Source: Kineosporia aurantiaca JCM 3230 (GTDB lineage Bacteria > Actinomycetota > Actinomycetes > Actinomycetales > Kineosporiaceae). Taken from it: DNA of 64,000 nucleotides. The first letter of the stretch is position 1, and each line of letters opens with the position of its first letter. The notes below the pieces were generated by a model, which searched no databases, was not told the DNA's origin, and saw only the letters and a program-made list of their open reading frames with translations. The position numbers were made by a program, and so were the translations under genes. The stretch spans positions 1-64,000 of the forward strand of contig JODP01000022.1 of NCBI GenBank assembly GCA_000719025.1. Direction: 5' to 3'. Positions 24,990 to 33,969 of the stretch are shown here, one piece after another.

Positions 24990-27179
24990 TTACCCCGGGG
25001 ACACTGCCTTCTCGAGAATTGCCAAGATACTTGAGCGGCTGACGGGTTTGGTGAGGAAGTCGTCCATGCCGGCGTCCAGGCACTCCTGCCGCTGATTCGT
25101 CCCGGCTGCGGTGAGCGCGATGATCGGCACCTCGCGGGTCTGGGGATGTTCACGCAGGGCGCGGGCGGTCTGCAGACCGTCCATCCCGGGCATATGGCGA
25201 TCCATCAGAATGAGGTCGAACCGTTGCTCCAGAGCGATTTCCAAAGCTTCGCGGCCGTCGCCGGCGGTGCTGACCTCGGCGCCCAGCTGGCGCAGAAAGC
25301 CGCGGGCGACCATGCGGCTGACCTCGTCATCATCGACTACCAGGACTCGTAGCGCGCCAGTCGGCTCCTCGGGAGGCAGCTGCGCGGGGACGTCATCCTG
25401 GTTCAGGCGGGGTAGGGGCGGGCCGAGTAGTGCGTGCCGGGGTTGTTGGGCCTCGATCGCTGCCTGGAGCCTTGGGTTGTGCGTGAGGTCGGGAGCCGGT
25501 TCGGTACGTGCGTCGATCGGAATGGGCGCCAGAGGCAGGGTCACCGTAAATCGGCTGCCTCCGGGCCAGCTCTGCACGTCGATGGTGCCGCCCATGAGTT
25601 CGGTGAGCTGGCGGCACAGGGCCAGCCCCAGGCCGGTGCCGCCGTGGGTGGATCCTGCGGCACCCTGGTGGAAGGGGCGGAACAGATTCGGGAGTTCCTG
25701 TTCGCTGATGCCGGGACCGGTGTCGGTGACGGCGAAGCACAGGTGCCTGGGCCTGGGTACCGACAAGAACAGGCCCACGCCGCCAGTGGTCGTGAACTTG
25801 ACGGCGTTGGCGAGGAGATTGAGCAGGATCTGACGCAGACGGTCGGGGTCGGCGTACATCAACGGCGGGACGCCTAGGTCGATGACGGCGTCCAGCGTCA
25901 GATTCTTCAGATACGCGGAGCCCCGGACCGCATCCATCACCTCGCGCGCCAGGTGGGCCGGATCGATGGCCCGCGGGTGCAGGGAGACCTGCTGGGCCTC
26001 GCCTTTGCTGAGGTCGAGAATGTCGTTGAGCAGAGAGACGAGCGTGCGGGCACTGAGGAGGGCGATGCGCGCCCGTTCCCGCTGCTCATCGTTCAGTTCA
26101 TCGTGCAGGAGCAGTTCCAGCATGCCGTGGACGCCATTGAGCGGTGTGCGGATCTCATGGCTGACCGTGGTGAGGAAGTTCGATTTGGCCTGGTTGGCGC
26201 TCTGCGCCTCGTCCCGGGCCTGCACCAGTTCCTGGGCCTGCGTGCGCAATTGGGTCACATCGGTCATGGCGACCACGGCTCCCACGACACCCAGGGTGTC
26301 ACCCCGCAGCGTCCGCGCTGAGACCCGCACCGTCTGGGCCGGCCGGCCGGCCGGGGCGATCACCATGAGCACGTTATCCACCTGACCTTCGTGCAGGGCA
26401 CGATTCAGGGGGATGTCTTCGGCCCCGAGCGGCGTGATGCCGTCCTCGGCGAACAGGCTGTATCTGTCGGCCCATTCTTCCGGCGTCAGACTGGCATCGG
26501 CGTCTATCCCGTGCATTTGGCGGGCGGCCCGGTTGAACAGCGTCAGACTGCCCTTCATGTCGCACGCGATCACTGCAGTGTCGATGGTGTCCAGCACGGT
26601 ACTGACTAGCGCCTCGCGCCGTTCGGCGTCCTCCACCAGCCGCTGCGCCCGTTCGGCGGCCTGTCGGGATTCGCGCGAGACCCGGGCCAGCTCGAACAGA
26701 GTGACGACCTGGTCGGCCAGATCGACCAGGGCAGCCCGCTGGGTGGGGCTCAGCTGTCCGGCCTCGGTGGAAAAGACGCACAGGGTGCCCAGCACGCGCC
26801 CGTCCGCCAGGATCAACGGGGCCGAGGCGTACAGACGTACCCGCGCTATCGTCCCGTTCACCCACGGGTTGGTCCGGAAAGCCGGGTCGGCTGCGGCGTC
26901 CGGGGTATAGCTGAGAGTGGGGTCGTTGATCGCCCGAGCGCACAAGGAGTCGCACAGGTCGGATTGCGAGCCCTCGAAACCGACCGAGCCCACCTGATGC
27001 TGGAAGCATCCCCCGAGCAGATTCACCACCGCCGAACTCGCACCGCACACGGCTGCGGCCACACGGGTGATGGCCCGCAACTGCTCCTGAGGGGCGTGCT
27101 CGGGCAGGCCGTACTCCGCCAGGAGCGCATCCTCATCGGACATCTGACTGTGGGTCGCTCCATCCTCCGACGCCGTCAC
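24990..27179 (-). CDS. Hybrid sensor histidine kinase/response regulator
   Basis: The 729-aa cytosolic protein (no membrane helix) contains a GAF domain at about 30-170 (ITRVAAAVCGASSAVVNLLG, then DGRVLGTLCVFS) and a PAS domain at about 190-310 with a coiled linker. HisKA follows (SHEIRTPLNGVHGMLELLL, phospho-His near 341). HATPase_c covers about 450-565 (NLLANAVKFTTTGG, VTDTGPGISEQELP, GTGLGLALCRQL). A receiver domain covers about 608-725 (RVLVVDDDEVSRM, LILMDRHMPGMDG with phospho-Asp near 657). It is complete for phosphorelay signalling, but the partner and signal are unknown. No regulator gene is in the same operon. Confidence 0.92.
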   Translation of the reverse strand: MTASEDGATHSQMSDEDALLAEYGLPEHAPQEQLRAITRVAAAVCGASSAVVNLLGGCFQHQVGSVGFEGSQSDLCDSLCARAINDPTLSYTPDAAADPAFRTNPWVNGTIARVRLYASAPLILADGRVLGTLCVFSTEAGQLSPTQRAALVDLADQVVTLFELARVSRESRQAAERAQRLVEDAERREALVSTVLDTIDTAVIACDMKGSLTLFNRAARQMHGIDADASLTPEEWADRYSLFAEDGITPLGAEDIPLNRALHEGQVDNVLMVIAPAGRPAQTVRVSARTLRGDTLGVVGAVVAMTDVTQLRTQAQELVQARDEAQSANQAKSNFLTTVSHEIRTPLNGVHGMLELLLHDELNDEQRERARIALLSARTLVSLLNDILDLSKGEAQQVSLHPRAIDPAHLAREVMDAVRGSAYLKNLTLDAVIDLGVPPLMYADPDRLRQILLNLLANAVKFTTTGGVGLFLSVPRPRHLCFAVTDTGPGISEQELPNLFRPFHQGAAGSTHGGTGLGLALCRQLTELMGGTIDVQSWPGGSRFTVTLPLAPIPIDARTEPAPDLTHNPRLQAAIEAQQPRHALLGPPLPRLNQDDVPAQLPPEEPTGALRVLVVDDDEVSRMVARGFLRQLGAEVSTAGDGREALEIALEQRFDLILMDRHMPGMDGLQTARALREHPQTREVPIIALTAAGTNQRQECLDAGMDDFLTKPVSRSSILAILEKAVSPG

Positions 27180-27380
27180 CCCCGCCTATCGGCGTCCTTC
27201 ACAGGTTTCTTTACGGCGCCGAGCGCGAAAGGGCCGGGAGAGGGAGGCGCAGTTCGGTCAAGACGAACAGCCCGAGCCCGTTCACACGAGCTCCTCGGTT
27301 CGAGACAGGCGAGGACCGGCGGTCGGAGGAGGAGCGCTCCACCCGCCCGGTTCCCCGACCATCAGCAGTACCGTTGCACT

Positions 27381-28373
27381 ATGCCGGGATTCTCCTCGCC
27401 TCACCGCGTGCTGGTCCTGGCGCTTCCCGGGGTCGTCGCATTCGATCTTTCCACTGCGGCACAGGTCTTCGGCTTCCGGGACGAATACCGGCGCTACTCC
27501 TTCTCGGTGTGCTCCTCAGCGCCCGGACCGGTCCCCACCTCGACGGGATTCACCGTCCAGGCCGACGCCGGCCTGGAGGCCCTCCTGACCGCCGATACCG
27601 TCATCCTGCCGGGCTACTACCCGGCGCTGGAGCCGGACCCGTCCGTGTCAGCGGCGCTTCGTGCCGCGTACGAGCGCGGAACGCGTCTGGCCTCGGTGTG
27701 CGTCGGGGCGTTCGCCCTGGCCGCCACCGGACTCCTGGACGGGCGGCGGGCGACGACGCACTGGCGGGAGGCGGAGGAGTTCCAGCGCCGGTACCCGGCG
27801 GTGCGCCTGAATCCGGACGTGCTGTTCGTGGACGGTGGCCAGATCCTGACCAGCGCCGGGCAGGCAGCCAGCATTGACTTCTATCTCCACCTGGTCCGCA
27901 CGGATTACGGCGCCGCAGCCGCGGCCGGCATCGCCCGGCGCATGGTGGTGGCCACGCACCGGGCAGGCGGCCAGACCCAGGACGCCCACCGCACCGCACG
28001 CGAGCGGGACGCCGCCGAGGATGAACTCTCACTGGTCATGGAATGGGCCATCGACCAGATGCACCAGCCTTTGTCGCTGGCTCTGATGGCGCGGCGGGCC
28101 GGTCTACCAACGCGAACGTTCTCCCGGCGTTTCCAGCAGCGGACCGCGATGACACCGATGCGCTGGCTCTCCTCCCAGCGGCTCCTGGAGGCGCAACGAC
28201 TGCTGGAGACCAGCGACATCACGATCGACGGCGTGGCCGAGCGCTGCGGGCTGGGAAGCGCCGCGAACCTTCGACTACACATGGCGCGTGAGCTGGGTAC
28301 CACGCCCAGCAGCTACCGCTCCACTCATCGGCGCCCGGAGGGAGCAGCGCGGGACCGACTGGCCGGACTCTGA
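27381..28373 (+). CDS. GlxA-type regulator (DJ-1/PfpI plus AraC)
   Basis: The 330-aa protein starts at ATG 27381. The N-terminal DJ-1/PfpI-like domain includes VLVLALPGVVAFDLSTAAQV, TVILPGYYPAL and ASVCVGAFALAATGLLDGRR, with Cys in the nucleophile-elbow position, then ATTHWREAEEFQRRYP. The C-terminal AraC double helix-turn-helix runs LALMARRAGLPTRTFSRRF to ITIDGVAERCGLGSAANLRL and LGTTPSSYR. GlxA-family regulators usually activate neighbouring catabolic genes. The carbonic-anhydrase-like gene follows on the same strand 49 bases downstream. Confidence 0.9.
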   Translation: MPGFSSPHRVLVLALPGVVAFDLSTAAQVFGFRDEYRRYSFSVCSSAPGPVPTSTGFTVQADAGLEALLTADTVILPGYYPALEPDPSVSAALRAAYERGTRLASVCVGAFALAATGLLDGRRATTHWREAEEFQRRYPAVRLNPDVLFVDGGQILTSAGQAASIDFYLHLVRTDYGAAAAAGIARRMVVATHRAGGQTQDAHRTARERDAAEDELSLVMEWAIDQMHQPLSLALMARRAGLPTRTFSRRFQQRTAMTPMRWLSSQRLLEAQRLLETSDITIDGVAERCGLGSAANLRLHMARELGTTPSSYRSTHRRPEGAARDRLAGL

Positions 28374-28422
28374 CGGGAAGTGGCTCAGGACCCTCTCGTC
28401 CGGTCGCGCCGGCCTGGACAGG

Positions 28423-28989
28423 ATGGCAGGCATGGCCAATGTTGAGCAGTTGCTCGAGAACAACCGTCGCTTCGCCGCTACCGATGCCAAGGGACGCGTC
28501 CCCAGCATCCCCTTTCTTCCCCACCAGCAGATCTACGTCCTGACCTGTATTGACCCCCGGGTGGACCCGGGCGCCCTGTTGGGTCTGGGGCTGGGTGACG
28601 CAATCGTCGCCAGGACCGTAGGAGGTCGGGTCAATCAGGCCTTCCTGGATGACCTGGCCTGGATCAGTTACCTCCACGAGACCAAGACACCCGACGCGGA
28701 ATGGTTCGAGTTACTCCTCATCCATCACACCGACTGTGGCTCCGGGCTGATGGCCGACGATGAGACACGGGCCGGTTTTGTTGCCCGCGGGTTCGATGAG
28801 AAAACGCTGCTCTCCACGGCGGTCACCGAACCCGCTACGACCGTGCGCCACGATGTCGCGACCATCCTCGCCTCCCCGGCCGTCTCCCCGGCGATCCGGG
28901 TTTCCGGGTACACCTACGACGTGCGGACCGGGCTCCTGACGCTCGCTGAGGCGGCAGGGCAACGGGGAAGAGGCTCAGGCACCGCATGA
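28423..28989 (+). CDS. Beta-carbonic-anhydrase-like protein
   Basis: The 188-aa protein starts at ATG 28423 (or 28432). TCIDPRVDP places Cys42, Asp44 and Arg46 as the zinc Cys and the Asp-Arg dyad. LLIHHTDCGSG supplies His101 or His102 and Cys105. The usual Ser-Asp-Ser-Arg motif reads Ile-Asp-Pro-Arg, as in the minimal beta-CA clade with few activity data. Beta-CAs interconvert CO2 and bicarbonate. Length is at the short end of the family. It is possibly co-transcribed with the GlxA regulator. Confidence 0.82.
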   Translation: MAGMANVEQLLENNRRFAATDAKGRVPSIPFLPHQQIYVLTCIDPRVDPGALLGLGLGDAIVARTVGGRVNQAFLDDLAWISYLHETKTPDAEWFELLLIHHTDCGSGLMADDETRAGFVARGFDEKTLLSTAVTEPATTVRHDVATILASPAVSPAIRVSGYTYDVRTGLLTLAEAAGQRGRGSGTA

Positions 28990-29424
28990 CCCTGCCTCGA
29001 ACGGGCGAAACGATGTCGTGACTCTGAACAGAGCCGGGCAGAAGGACCGCCGCTTGCGGGAAAGGCTGCGTTGCCGACGAGTTCGAATACCCGGCTCGGT
29101 CGTCCACGTTGCTCCTTCCGGTTCGGCCACGACGTTCATCTCAGCCGCGCTGACCGCCTACCGGGGCGAGCAGCCCAAGGGCTTCAGCATCGAGAAGATC
29201 CCCACCGGCGGGGACGTCGTGGCCGCCGGTGCCGGAAAGCTGGTGCTGGCCAAGAGGGGGGACCACTAACCAGAAGCCGGACGCGTTCGATGGCAAGATC
29301 CTGGTGACGGTGGCCAACCCGGCCGAACTGGCCGTCAAGTGGCCGAATGCCAGCAGGTGCGGGTGGGTGAGGCGACCGCGACCAGGTTCGACTTCGAGGG
29401 CAGCACTTCGGCGTCGGCAACACT
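28990..29424. other. Decayed coding region without confident gene
   Basis: Fragments with coding-like composition occur in two plus-strand frames (SIEKIPTGGDVVAAGAGKL ending at TAA 29267-29269, and AFDGKILVTVANPAELAV just after it). They do not form one protein. The second resembles the strand around DGKILV-NP in NADP-dependent F420-reductase-like proteins. I read this as remnants of one or two oxidoreductase genes. Confidence 0.35.
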
Positions 29425-30270
29425 GTGAGCGTGGAGTATGTGTCGAGAGGGCCACGACCCCCGCTGGACGGACTGATCGACGATCTCTACTACCTGGAGG
29501 GCGCGTCGCCGTACGCCCGGCTGATGCTGCCGCCGATGCCGGGGGCGTTTGCCATCGTCAACCTCGGGGCGCCGTTGCGCATCCGTGCCGGCACCGACCT
29601 GAAGACGGCCGAGTACGCCGACGGCTGCGTGGTCACTACGCCAACCCGCGCGCTGGAGTTCGGCTACCCGCCCCAGACCCGTTCTGTCGGTGTGCACTTC
29701 AAGGCGTGGGGGCTGGCGCCGCTTATGCCGATGCCTGCGGCCGAGCTGTGCGACCGGCCGGTGACGCTGGAGCAGGTGTGGGGCCGTCCCGCCATTGCTG
29801 AGCTGCGCGACCGGCTGGCTCTGGCGCAGGGACCGCAGGAGATGCTGACGCTGCTGGAGGAGCAGCTCGTGCGATGGCTGCGCGAGACGCCCGGGCTGGG
29901 GCTGGTCCGCCATGCGAGCAGCGCCATCGTGGCGACCAGCGGGTCGGCGGTGATTGGTGATCTGAGTGTGGCAGCCGGGGTCAGCAGCACTCATCTGACG
30001 CAGCGGTTCAAAAAGCTCGTCGGCGTCACACCGAAGCGCCTGGCCCGGACCCAGCGCTTCGCCGCCACGCTGTTCGCGATCGACTTCGCCGCACCCATCG
30101 ACTGGGGCGACGTCGCCAATGGCGCCGGGTACTTCGACCAGGCCCACTTCGGCCACGAGTTCCGGGCGTTCACCGGGCTCACGCCGACCCGGTACGCCGA
30201 GGTCCGGCGGCGGTTCCTGCGCGAGCATCCCGGTCACGCGCTGGACAGCTGGCCGCTGCCGGCCGATTGA
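29425..30270 (+). CDS. AraC-family regulator (DUF6597-type sensor)
   Basis: The 281-aa protein starts at GTG 29425 (or GTG 29431). The N-terminal sensor has PPLDGLIDDLYYLEG, LMLPPMPGAFAIVNLGAPLR and TRSVGVHFKAWGLAPLMPMP, a layout seen in DUF6597 AraC proteins. The C-terminal AraC domain covers about 165-265: SAVIGDLSVAAGVSSTHLTQ, RFKKLVGVTPKRLARTQRF and YFDQAHFGHEFRAFTGLTP, the canonical second helix-turn-helix. It precedes the RibD-like reductase on the same strand by 66 bases and probably regulates it. Confidence 0.88.
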   Translation: MSVEYVSRGPRPPLDGLIDDLYYLEGASPYARLMLPPMPGAFAIVNLGAPLRIRAGTDLKTAEYADGCVVTTPTRALEFGYPPQTRSVGVHFKAWGLAPLMPMPAAELCDRPVTLEQVWGRPAIAELRDRLALAQGPQEMLTLLEEQLVRWLRETPGLGLVRHASSAIVATSGSAVIGDLSVAAGVSSTHLTQRFKKLVGVTPKRLARTQRFAATLFAIDFAAPIDWGDVANGAGYFDQAHFGHEFRAFTGLTPTRYAEVRRRFLREHPGHALDSWPLPAD

Positions 30271-30336
30271 TTTTTTACAAGAAGCGACGCCTGCCGCCCC
30301 GCTAGTTTTGGGCCACCCAAACCAAAGGAGAGCTCC

Positions 30337-30915
30337 GTGGGCAAGGTGGTCCTGTACGGCTCAATGTCGGTGGACGGCTTCATTGCGGACGAGAACGACC
30401 AGCCCGGGGCGCTGTTCGAGTGGTTGTCCAGCGGTGAGGTCGCGCTGGACGAGAGCGGCTTCCTGAAGGTGTCGCAGACGTCCTACGACTACGTCCGGCC
30501 GTACTGGGACCAGATCGGGGTGACCATCGCCGGCCGCCACGTCTTCGACATGACCGACGGCTGGGACGGGGTGCCGCCCAGCGGGATCGACCACGTGGTC
30601 GTCGTGACGCACCGACCGCAACCCGAGGGTTGGGACACCAACGCGCCGTTCCACTTCGTCGACGGCGTCCAGGCCGCCGTGGCCAGGGCACAGGAGCTCG
30701 CGGGGGAGCGTGTGGTCGAGGTTGCCGCCGGCGATGTCGGTGGCCAGGTGCTGGCCGCGGGCCTGGTCGATGAGGTGCGTATGGACGTCGTGCCCGTCGT
30801 GTTCGGTTCGGGCAAGCGCTTCTTCGGGTCGGTCGCCGCGCAGCACCTGTTGGATGATCCTGATGTGGTTCAGGGCAATCGGGTGCTGCACCTGCGCTAC
30901 CGGGTGCGCCGTTGA
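30337..30915 (+). CDS. DHFR/RibD C-terminal-like reductase
   Basis: The 192-aa protein starts at GTG 30337, six bases after AAAGGAGAG. KVVLYGSMSVDGFIADEND is the classic N-terminus of this DHFR-like family, followed by GRHVFDMTDGWDG, VVVTHRPQPEGW, VVEVAAGDVGGQVLAAGLVD and VDEVRMDVVPVVFGSGKRFF. The reductase fold binds NADPH; substrates of stand-alone actinobacterial members are mostly unknown. It is flanked by two AraC regulators, 66 bases upstream and convergent downstream. Confidence 0.9.
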   Translation: MGKVVLYGSMSVDGFIADENDQPGALFEWLSSGEVALDESGFLKVSQTSYDYVRPYWDQIGVTIAGRHVFDMTDGWDGVPPSGIDHVVVVTHRPQPEGWDTNAPFHFVDGVQAAVARAQELAGERVVEVAAGDVGGQVLAAGLVDEVRMDVVPVVFGSGKRFFGSVAAQHLLDDPDVVQGNRVLHLRYRVRR

Positions 30916-30945
30916 CCCTGCGATGAACGCACCATGCAGATCAGG

Positions 30946-31833
30946 TCACCGAGCCAGGCCGGCCCGCCGGTACTGGCTGGGCGCAACCCCGTACTTGCGG
31001 CGGAAGGCGTTCGTGAGGGCAAAGGGGGTGGAGTAGCCGACTCGCCTGGCCACTCCAGCCACCGGCGTATCGGTCTCCTGCAGCAGTCGGGCGGCCGTGG
31101 TCAGTCGCCAGTCGATCAGGTAGGCCATCGGCGGTGCACCCATGACCGTGCCGAAGCGACGGGTGAAGGCGCTGCGTGACATGCTGGCTACCGCGCTCAG
31201 TTGGTCCACGGTCCAGGGCTTTTCGGGATGATCGTGGATCAGGTCCAGCACCTCCGCCAGGCCGGGTTCGACGGTCACTTCTGCGGAGGTGCTGTGCTGG
31301 AGGTGACGCAGGATGTGGACGAAAATGAGGTCGATCAGCGCACTCCGGGCTGCCTCACTGCCCGGGGCCGCCTGCGTCATGTCGTCGCTGAGCATGGCGA
31401 GCAGGGCGCTCAGGCCCGGGTGTCCGGCATAGTCCGGCGTGAAGGCGAAGACGTCCGGCAGGTTTCGCAGAAGACCGATGCCCGCGGTGGGCTGGGCCGG
31501 ATAGGTGGCACACAGGAACTCGAAGTCGGCCGCCGCGGGCGAGGCCGGTATGTCGTCCATCGTGATCGTGAGCAGTTCGTCCAGCGAGCATGGCGTGCGG
31601 GCGATTCCGTGCTCGGCCAGCGGGGACGCATAGATCACGTCCCCCGCCCGCACGCGAACGGGGGCCGACGTGTTCGTGATGAGCCAGCCCTCACCCGCGC
31701 GAATGGTGTGGAAGCCGAGGCGGGCTACGACCGGCATCCGCACACCCGTCGGACCGGCCTCGGTGACGCGTCGTCCCTGGACCCGGCCGACCCGCAGGCT
31801 GTTGACCGTAGCGGTGATGAGATCCACCCGCAC
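30946..31833 (-). CDS. AraC-family regulator (cupin_6 sensor)
   Basis: The 295-aa protein starts at GTG 31833. The N-terminal cupin part has LGFHTIRAGEGWLITNTSAP, VRAGDVIYASPLAEHGIAR and CSLDELLTITMD. The middle is helical. The AraC helix-turn-helix pair lies at about 190-290 (PWTVDQLSAVASMSRSAFTR, VMGAPPMAYLIDWRLTTAAR, TPFALTNAFRRKYGVAPSQY). The AraC_binding_2/cupin_6 group often regulates adjacent oxidoreductases, here possibly the convergent RibD-like gene 30 bases away. Confidence 0.9.
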   Translation of the reverse strand: MRVDLITATVNSLRVGRVQGRRVTEAGPTGVRMPVVARLGFHTIRAGEGWLITNTSAPVRVRAGDVIYASPLAEHGIARTPCSLDELLTITMDDIPASPAAADFEFLCATYPAQPTAGIGLLRNLPDVFAFTPDYAGHPGLSALLAMLSDDMTQAAPGSEAARSALIDLIFVHILRHLQHSTSAEVTVEPGLAEVLDLIHDHPEKPWTVDQLSAVASMSRSAFTRRFGTVMGAPPMAYLIDWRLTTAARLLQETDTPVAGVARRVGYSTPFALTNAFRRKYGVAPSQYRRAGLAR

Positions 31834-31932
31834 ATTCTAATCGCCGCAACGGTGACGTCTTGAACCGCTTTCGCCGCCGAGCAGGCGAGAAATGCCGCGC
31901 CGAATCAGGTTGTGGGAGCGTACGGTCGGGAC

Positions 31933-32370
31933 ATGTTCGAGTACCACGGATGGATCTCCGTCAACGCTGACTGGGGCGATGACGACGACACCGGGCCGCT
32001 GCCGGAGAACGACCCGGTCATCCGCGATGTGCTGGCCTGGCTGCGGGAGGAACTCGCGACCTGGCCGTATCTGGCCCAGGTCGCCTGGACCAACGGCGAG
32101 CTTCACGTTCACGTCGGTGGTTTCACCAATCATCGGGGCACTTTCGGCGATCACCTGGAAAACCTGTTCATCGAGGTCGGGCGCCGCGCCCGCGGTTCCT
32201 ACGGGTTGCTCCACGTCCACGACGACGAGGACCCGGACGAGACCCGGGCCAACGAGTTCGTGACGTTCAGCCTGGCGCGTGGCCAGTTCCGTCGCCATCG
32301 CGACGTCTTCCTCTCACCCGTCATTCCCACCATCGAGGACGCCTGGGTGGAACCGGAAGATCGGGTTTGA
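31933..32370 (+). CDS. Imm7-like immunity protein
   Basis: The 145-aa protein from ATG 31933 reads MFEYHGWISVNADWGDDD, a start typical of the Imm7 family (M-E-F/Y-HGW). It continues VAWTNGELHVHVGGFTNHRG and YGLLHVHDDEDP and ends in a beta-rich part. GTG 31912 would add seven residues. Imm7 proteins neutralise polymorphic toxins and normally lie directly after the toxin gene. No toxin or toxin remnant is seen here, so the gene is an orphan. Confidence 0.7.
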   Translation: MFEYHGWISVNADWGDDDDTGPLPENDPVIRDVLAWLREELATWPYLAQVAWTNGELHVHVGGFTNHRGTFGDHLENLFIEVGRRARGSYGLLHVHDDEDPDETRANEFVTFSLARGQFRRHRDVFLSPVIPTIEDAWVEPEDRV

Positions 32371-32413
32371 GCCCCGGATCGACGCTTCTTCCGGGCCGGT
32401 CCACAACCTCAAC

Positions 32414-32430
32414 ATGAGACCGAAGCTCAT
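32414..32430. promoter_or_regulatory. Short inverted repeat before tetR gene
   Basis: ATGAG (32414-32418) and CTCAT (32426-32430) face each other 40 bases before the GTG of the TetR gene, next to a -10-like TACTAT at 32436-32441. The position fits an autoregulatory operator, but the arms are short. Confidence 0.25.
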
Positions 32431-32470
32431 ATGGGTACTATGAATTCATGGTTCCCGGCAGGCGGTCGAA

Positions 32471-33088
32471 GTGACATCTGCAGGCAGTTCTCCCGCCGAA
32501 TCGCTTCGGGAGCGGCGGCGCCGCCAGACCACCGCCGAGATCAGCGAAGTCGCCCTGCGCCTGTTCGACGAGCGAGGCTTCGCCGGCACGACCGTGGATG
32601 AGATTGCTTCCGCTGCCGGTGTTTCACGAGCGACGTTCTTCCGGTACTTCCGGTCGAAGGAAGAGGCGGCGCTGCACGATTTGGTCGATCTCATCGGTGA
32701 AATGGATCGGCGTTCCCAGGGGCCGTCGGCCGTCGAGGCGACTCTGCCGGCTCTCACAGCCCTCACGGCCGATCTCCTGGGCGAGGTCACACCGCACCAG
32801 ATGGAGAACTACGCCACTCTCAGAAGACTTATCGAGCGTGAGGACGCGTTGCGGCAGGCCGCCGACGCTCACACGCATGCACTCGCCGCGCGGATCCGTT
32901 CCCGGCTGATCGCCGCCGAAGAACCGAAAGACACGTTCGAGGCTCGCGTTCTGGCGGAGATGACGGTCGCGCTCCTGCAGGCGACTCTGGACGAGTGGGT
33001 GGACTCACCCGAAGCGGACCTGGAGGTCATGTACCGGGAAGCGGTGGAAAGACTTCGCCGGTGCGCGGCCACACCCGCGGGTCGCTGA
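32471..33088 (+). CDS. TetR-family regulator
   Basis: The 205-aa protein starts at GTG 32471 (MTSAGSSPAESLRERRRRQT). The helix-turn-helix covers about 18-68: ISEVALRLFDERGFAGTTVD, EIASAAGVSRATFFRYFRSK. The C-terminal MftR-like ligand domain (ALTALTADLLGEVTPHQMEN, then MTVALLQATLDEWVDSP) is complete. No obvious target operon is adjacent: it is flanked by the Imm7-like gene and a convergent roadblock gene. The target is unknown. Confidence 0.88.
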   Translation: MTSAGSSPAESLRERRRRQTTAEISEVALRLFDERGFAGTTVDEIASAAGVSRATFFRYFRSKEEAALHDLVDLIGEMDRRSQGPSAVEATLPALTALTADLLGEVTPHQMENYATLRRLIEREDALRQAADAHTHALAARIRSRLIAAEEPKDTFEARVLAEMTVALLQATLDEWVDSPEADLEVMYREAVERLRRCAATPAGR

Positions 33089-33118
33089 CCCGCCCGCTAC
33101 GCCGGGAGTCGGTTCCCT

Positions 33119-33541
33119 CTACCGCTGCGGCAGCGCGCCACCGGATCCGTTGCGCCTAATCTGCGGGGACAGGTGCTGTCCGACTCGGTCGACCAGCATC
33201 GTCATCTCGTAACCGACCAGGCCGATGTCGGAGGTCGGGGCGGCCAGGACCGCCAGCCACGACCCGTCCGAGACGGCCATCAGCAGCAGGAACCCGCCCT
33301 GCATCTCGACGACGGTCTGAATCACCGAACCAGCCGTGAACAGTGTCGACGCACCGTTGGTCAGACTGCCCAGGCCGGACGCGACCGCCGAGAGCTGGTC
33401 GGCGCGGTCGCGCGGCAGCCCCGCCGAACCCGCCAGCAGAAGACCGTCGGCCGAGACCACAGCTGCGTGCGCCACTCCTGGCACCCGCTGGGCGAACCCG
33501 TCAACCAGCCAGGTGACGTCGGCGCCGGTGCTCGTGCTCAC
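33119..33541 (-). CDS. Roadblock/LC7 domain protein (conservon CvnB-like)
   Basis: The 140-aa protein starts at GTG 33541, overlapping the stop of the upstream kinase remnant (GTGA). TWLVDGFAQRVPGVAHAAVV, SADGLLLAGSAGLPRDRADQ, LSAVASGLGSLTNG and MQGGFLLLMAVSDGSWLAVL are the standard CvnB pattern. In conservons this protein works with a membrane sensor kinase (CvnA), a DUF742 protein (CvnC) and a Ras-like GTPase (CvnD). Downstream of this gene there is only the convergent TetR gene, so CvnC and CvnD are missing. Confidence 0.85.
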   Translation of the reverse strand: MSTSTGADVTWLVDGFAQRVPGVAHAAVVSADGLLLAGSAGLPRDRADQLSAVASGLGSLTNGASTLFTAGSVIQTVVEMQGGFLLLMAVSDGSWLAVLAAPTSDIGLVGYEMTMLVDRVGQHLSPQIRRNGSGGALPQR

Positions 33542-33969
33542 AGGTCCCCTCCTTGTTCTACGGAGGAGCCATTGTCGGCGCCGCCGTCGCGGTTGGTGGT
33601 GGTGAAAAGGCTTGCCCCGAGCGGGCTGATGCCCGGCACAGGGTTGGAGCGCTGCAGGACCTTGCGGGCGCTGGTCAGAGCACGCTGGTAGTTGCCCAGC
33701 CGTGCACGCACGAGCCCGGCATCAGTGCCCTGGTCCTGCTGACCGGCCAGGCAGGGCCAACGGTGTTCCTGGGAAAGCCGGTCTGACCCTGGGCCGGAGG
33801 TTGCGGACCGGCGTCGGCTGCCGGACGTGGACCCGGTGGCGGTCGGCTTGTCGAGCTTCCTCAGGTAGCCGCTCAGGTCGATCATGGTCCGGTCACTGAC
33901 CGCACGCAGGCATGAACGGGCAGCCGGCCTGCGCGCGTCGGCGGCGGTGCGATCTCGGTCATGGATCAT
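33538..33969 (-). pseudogene. Sensor-kinase (CvnA-like) remnant
   Basis: The frame ends in TGA overlapping the roadblock GTG, exactly as CvnA ends before CvnB. It contains HDRDRTAADARR and VSDRTMIDLSGYLRKLDKP near its start and a Pro/Ser-rich tail (VLQRSNPVPGISPLGASLF). These are pieces expected near the centre and the end of a nitrate-sensor-type kinase. No HATPase or membrane region remains. Read as an internally deleted kinase gene; the middle part is not recognisable. Confidence 0.4.

Noticed and set aside
29018..29430. Small proteins of about 80 aa in the gap before the AraC gene
   Set aside because: The frames carry no start with ribosome site and no family motif. They look like pieces of one decayed gene.
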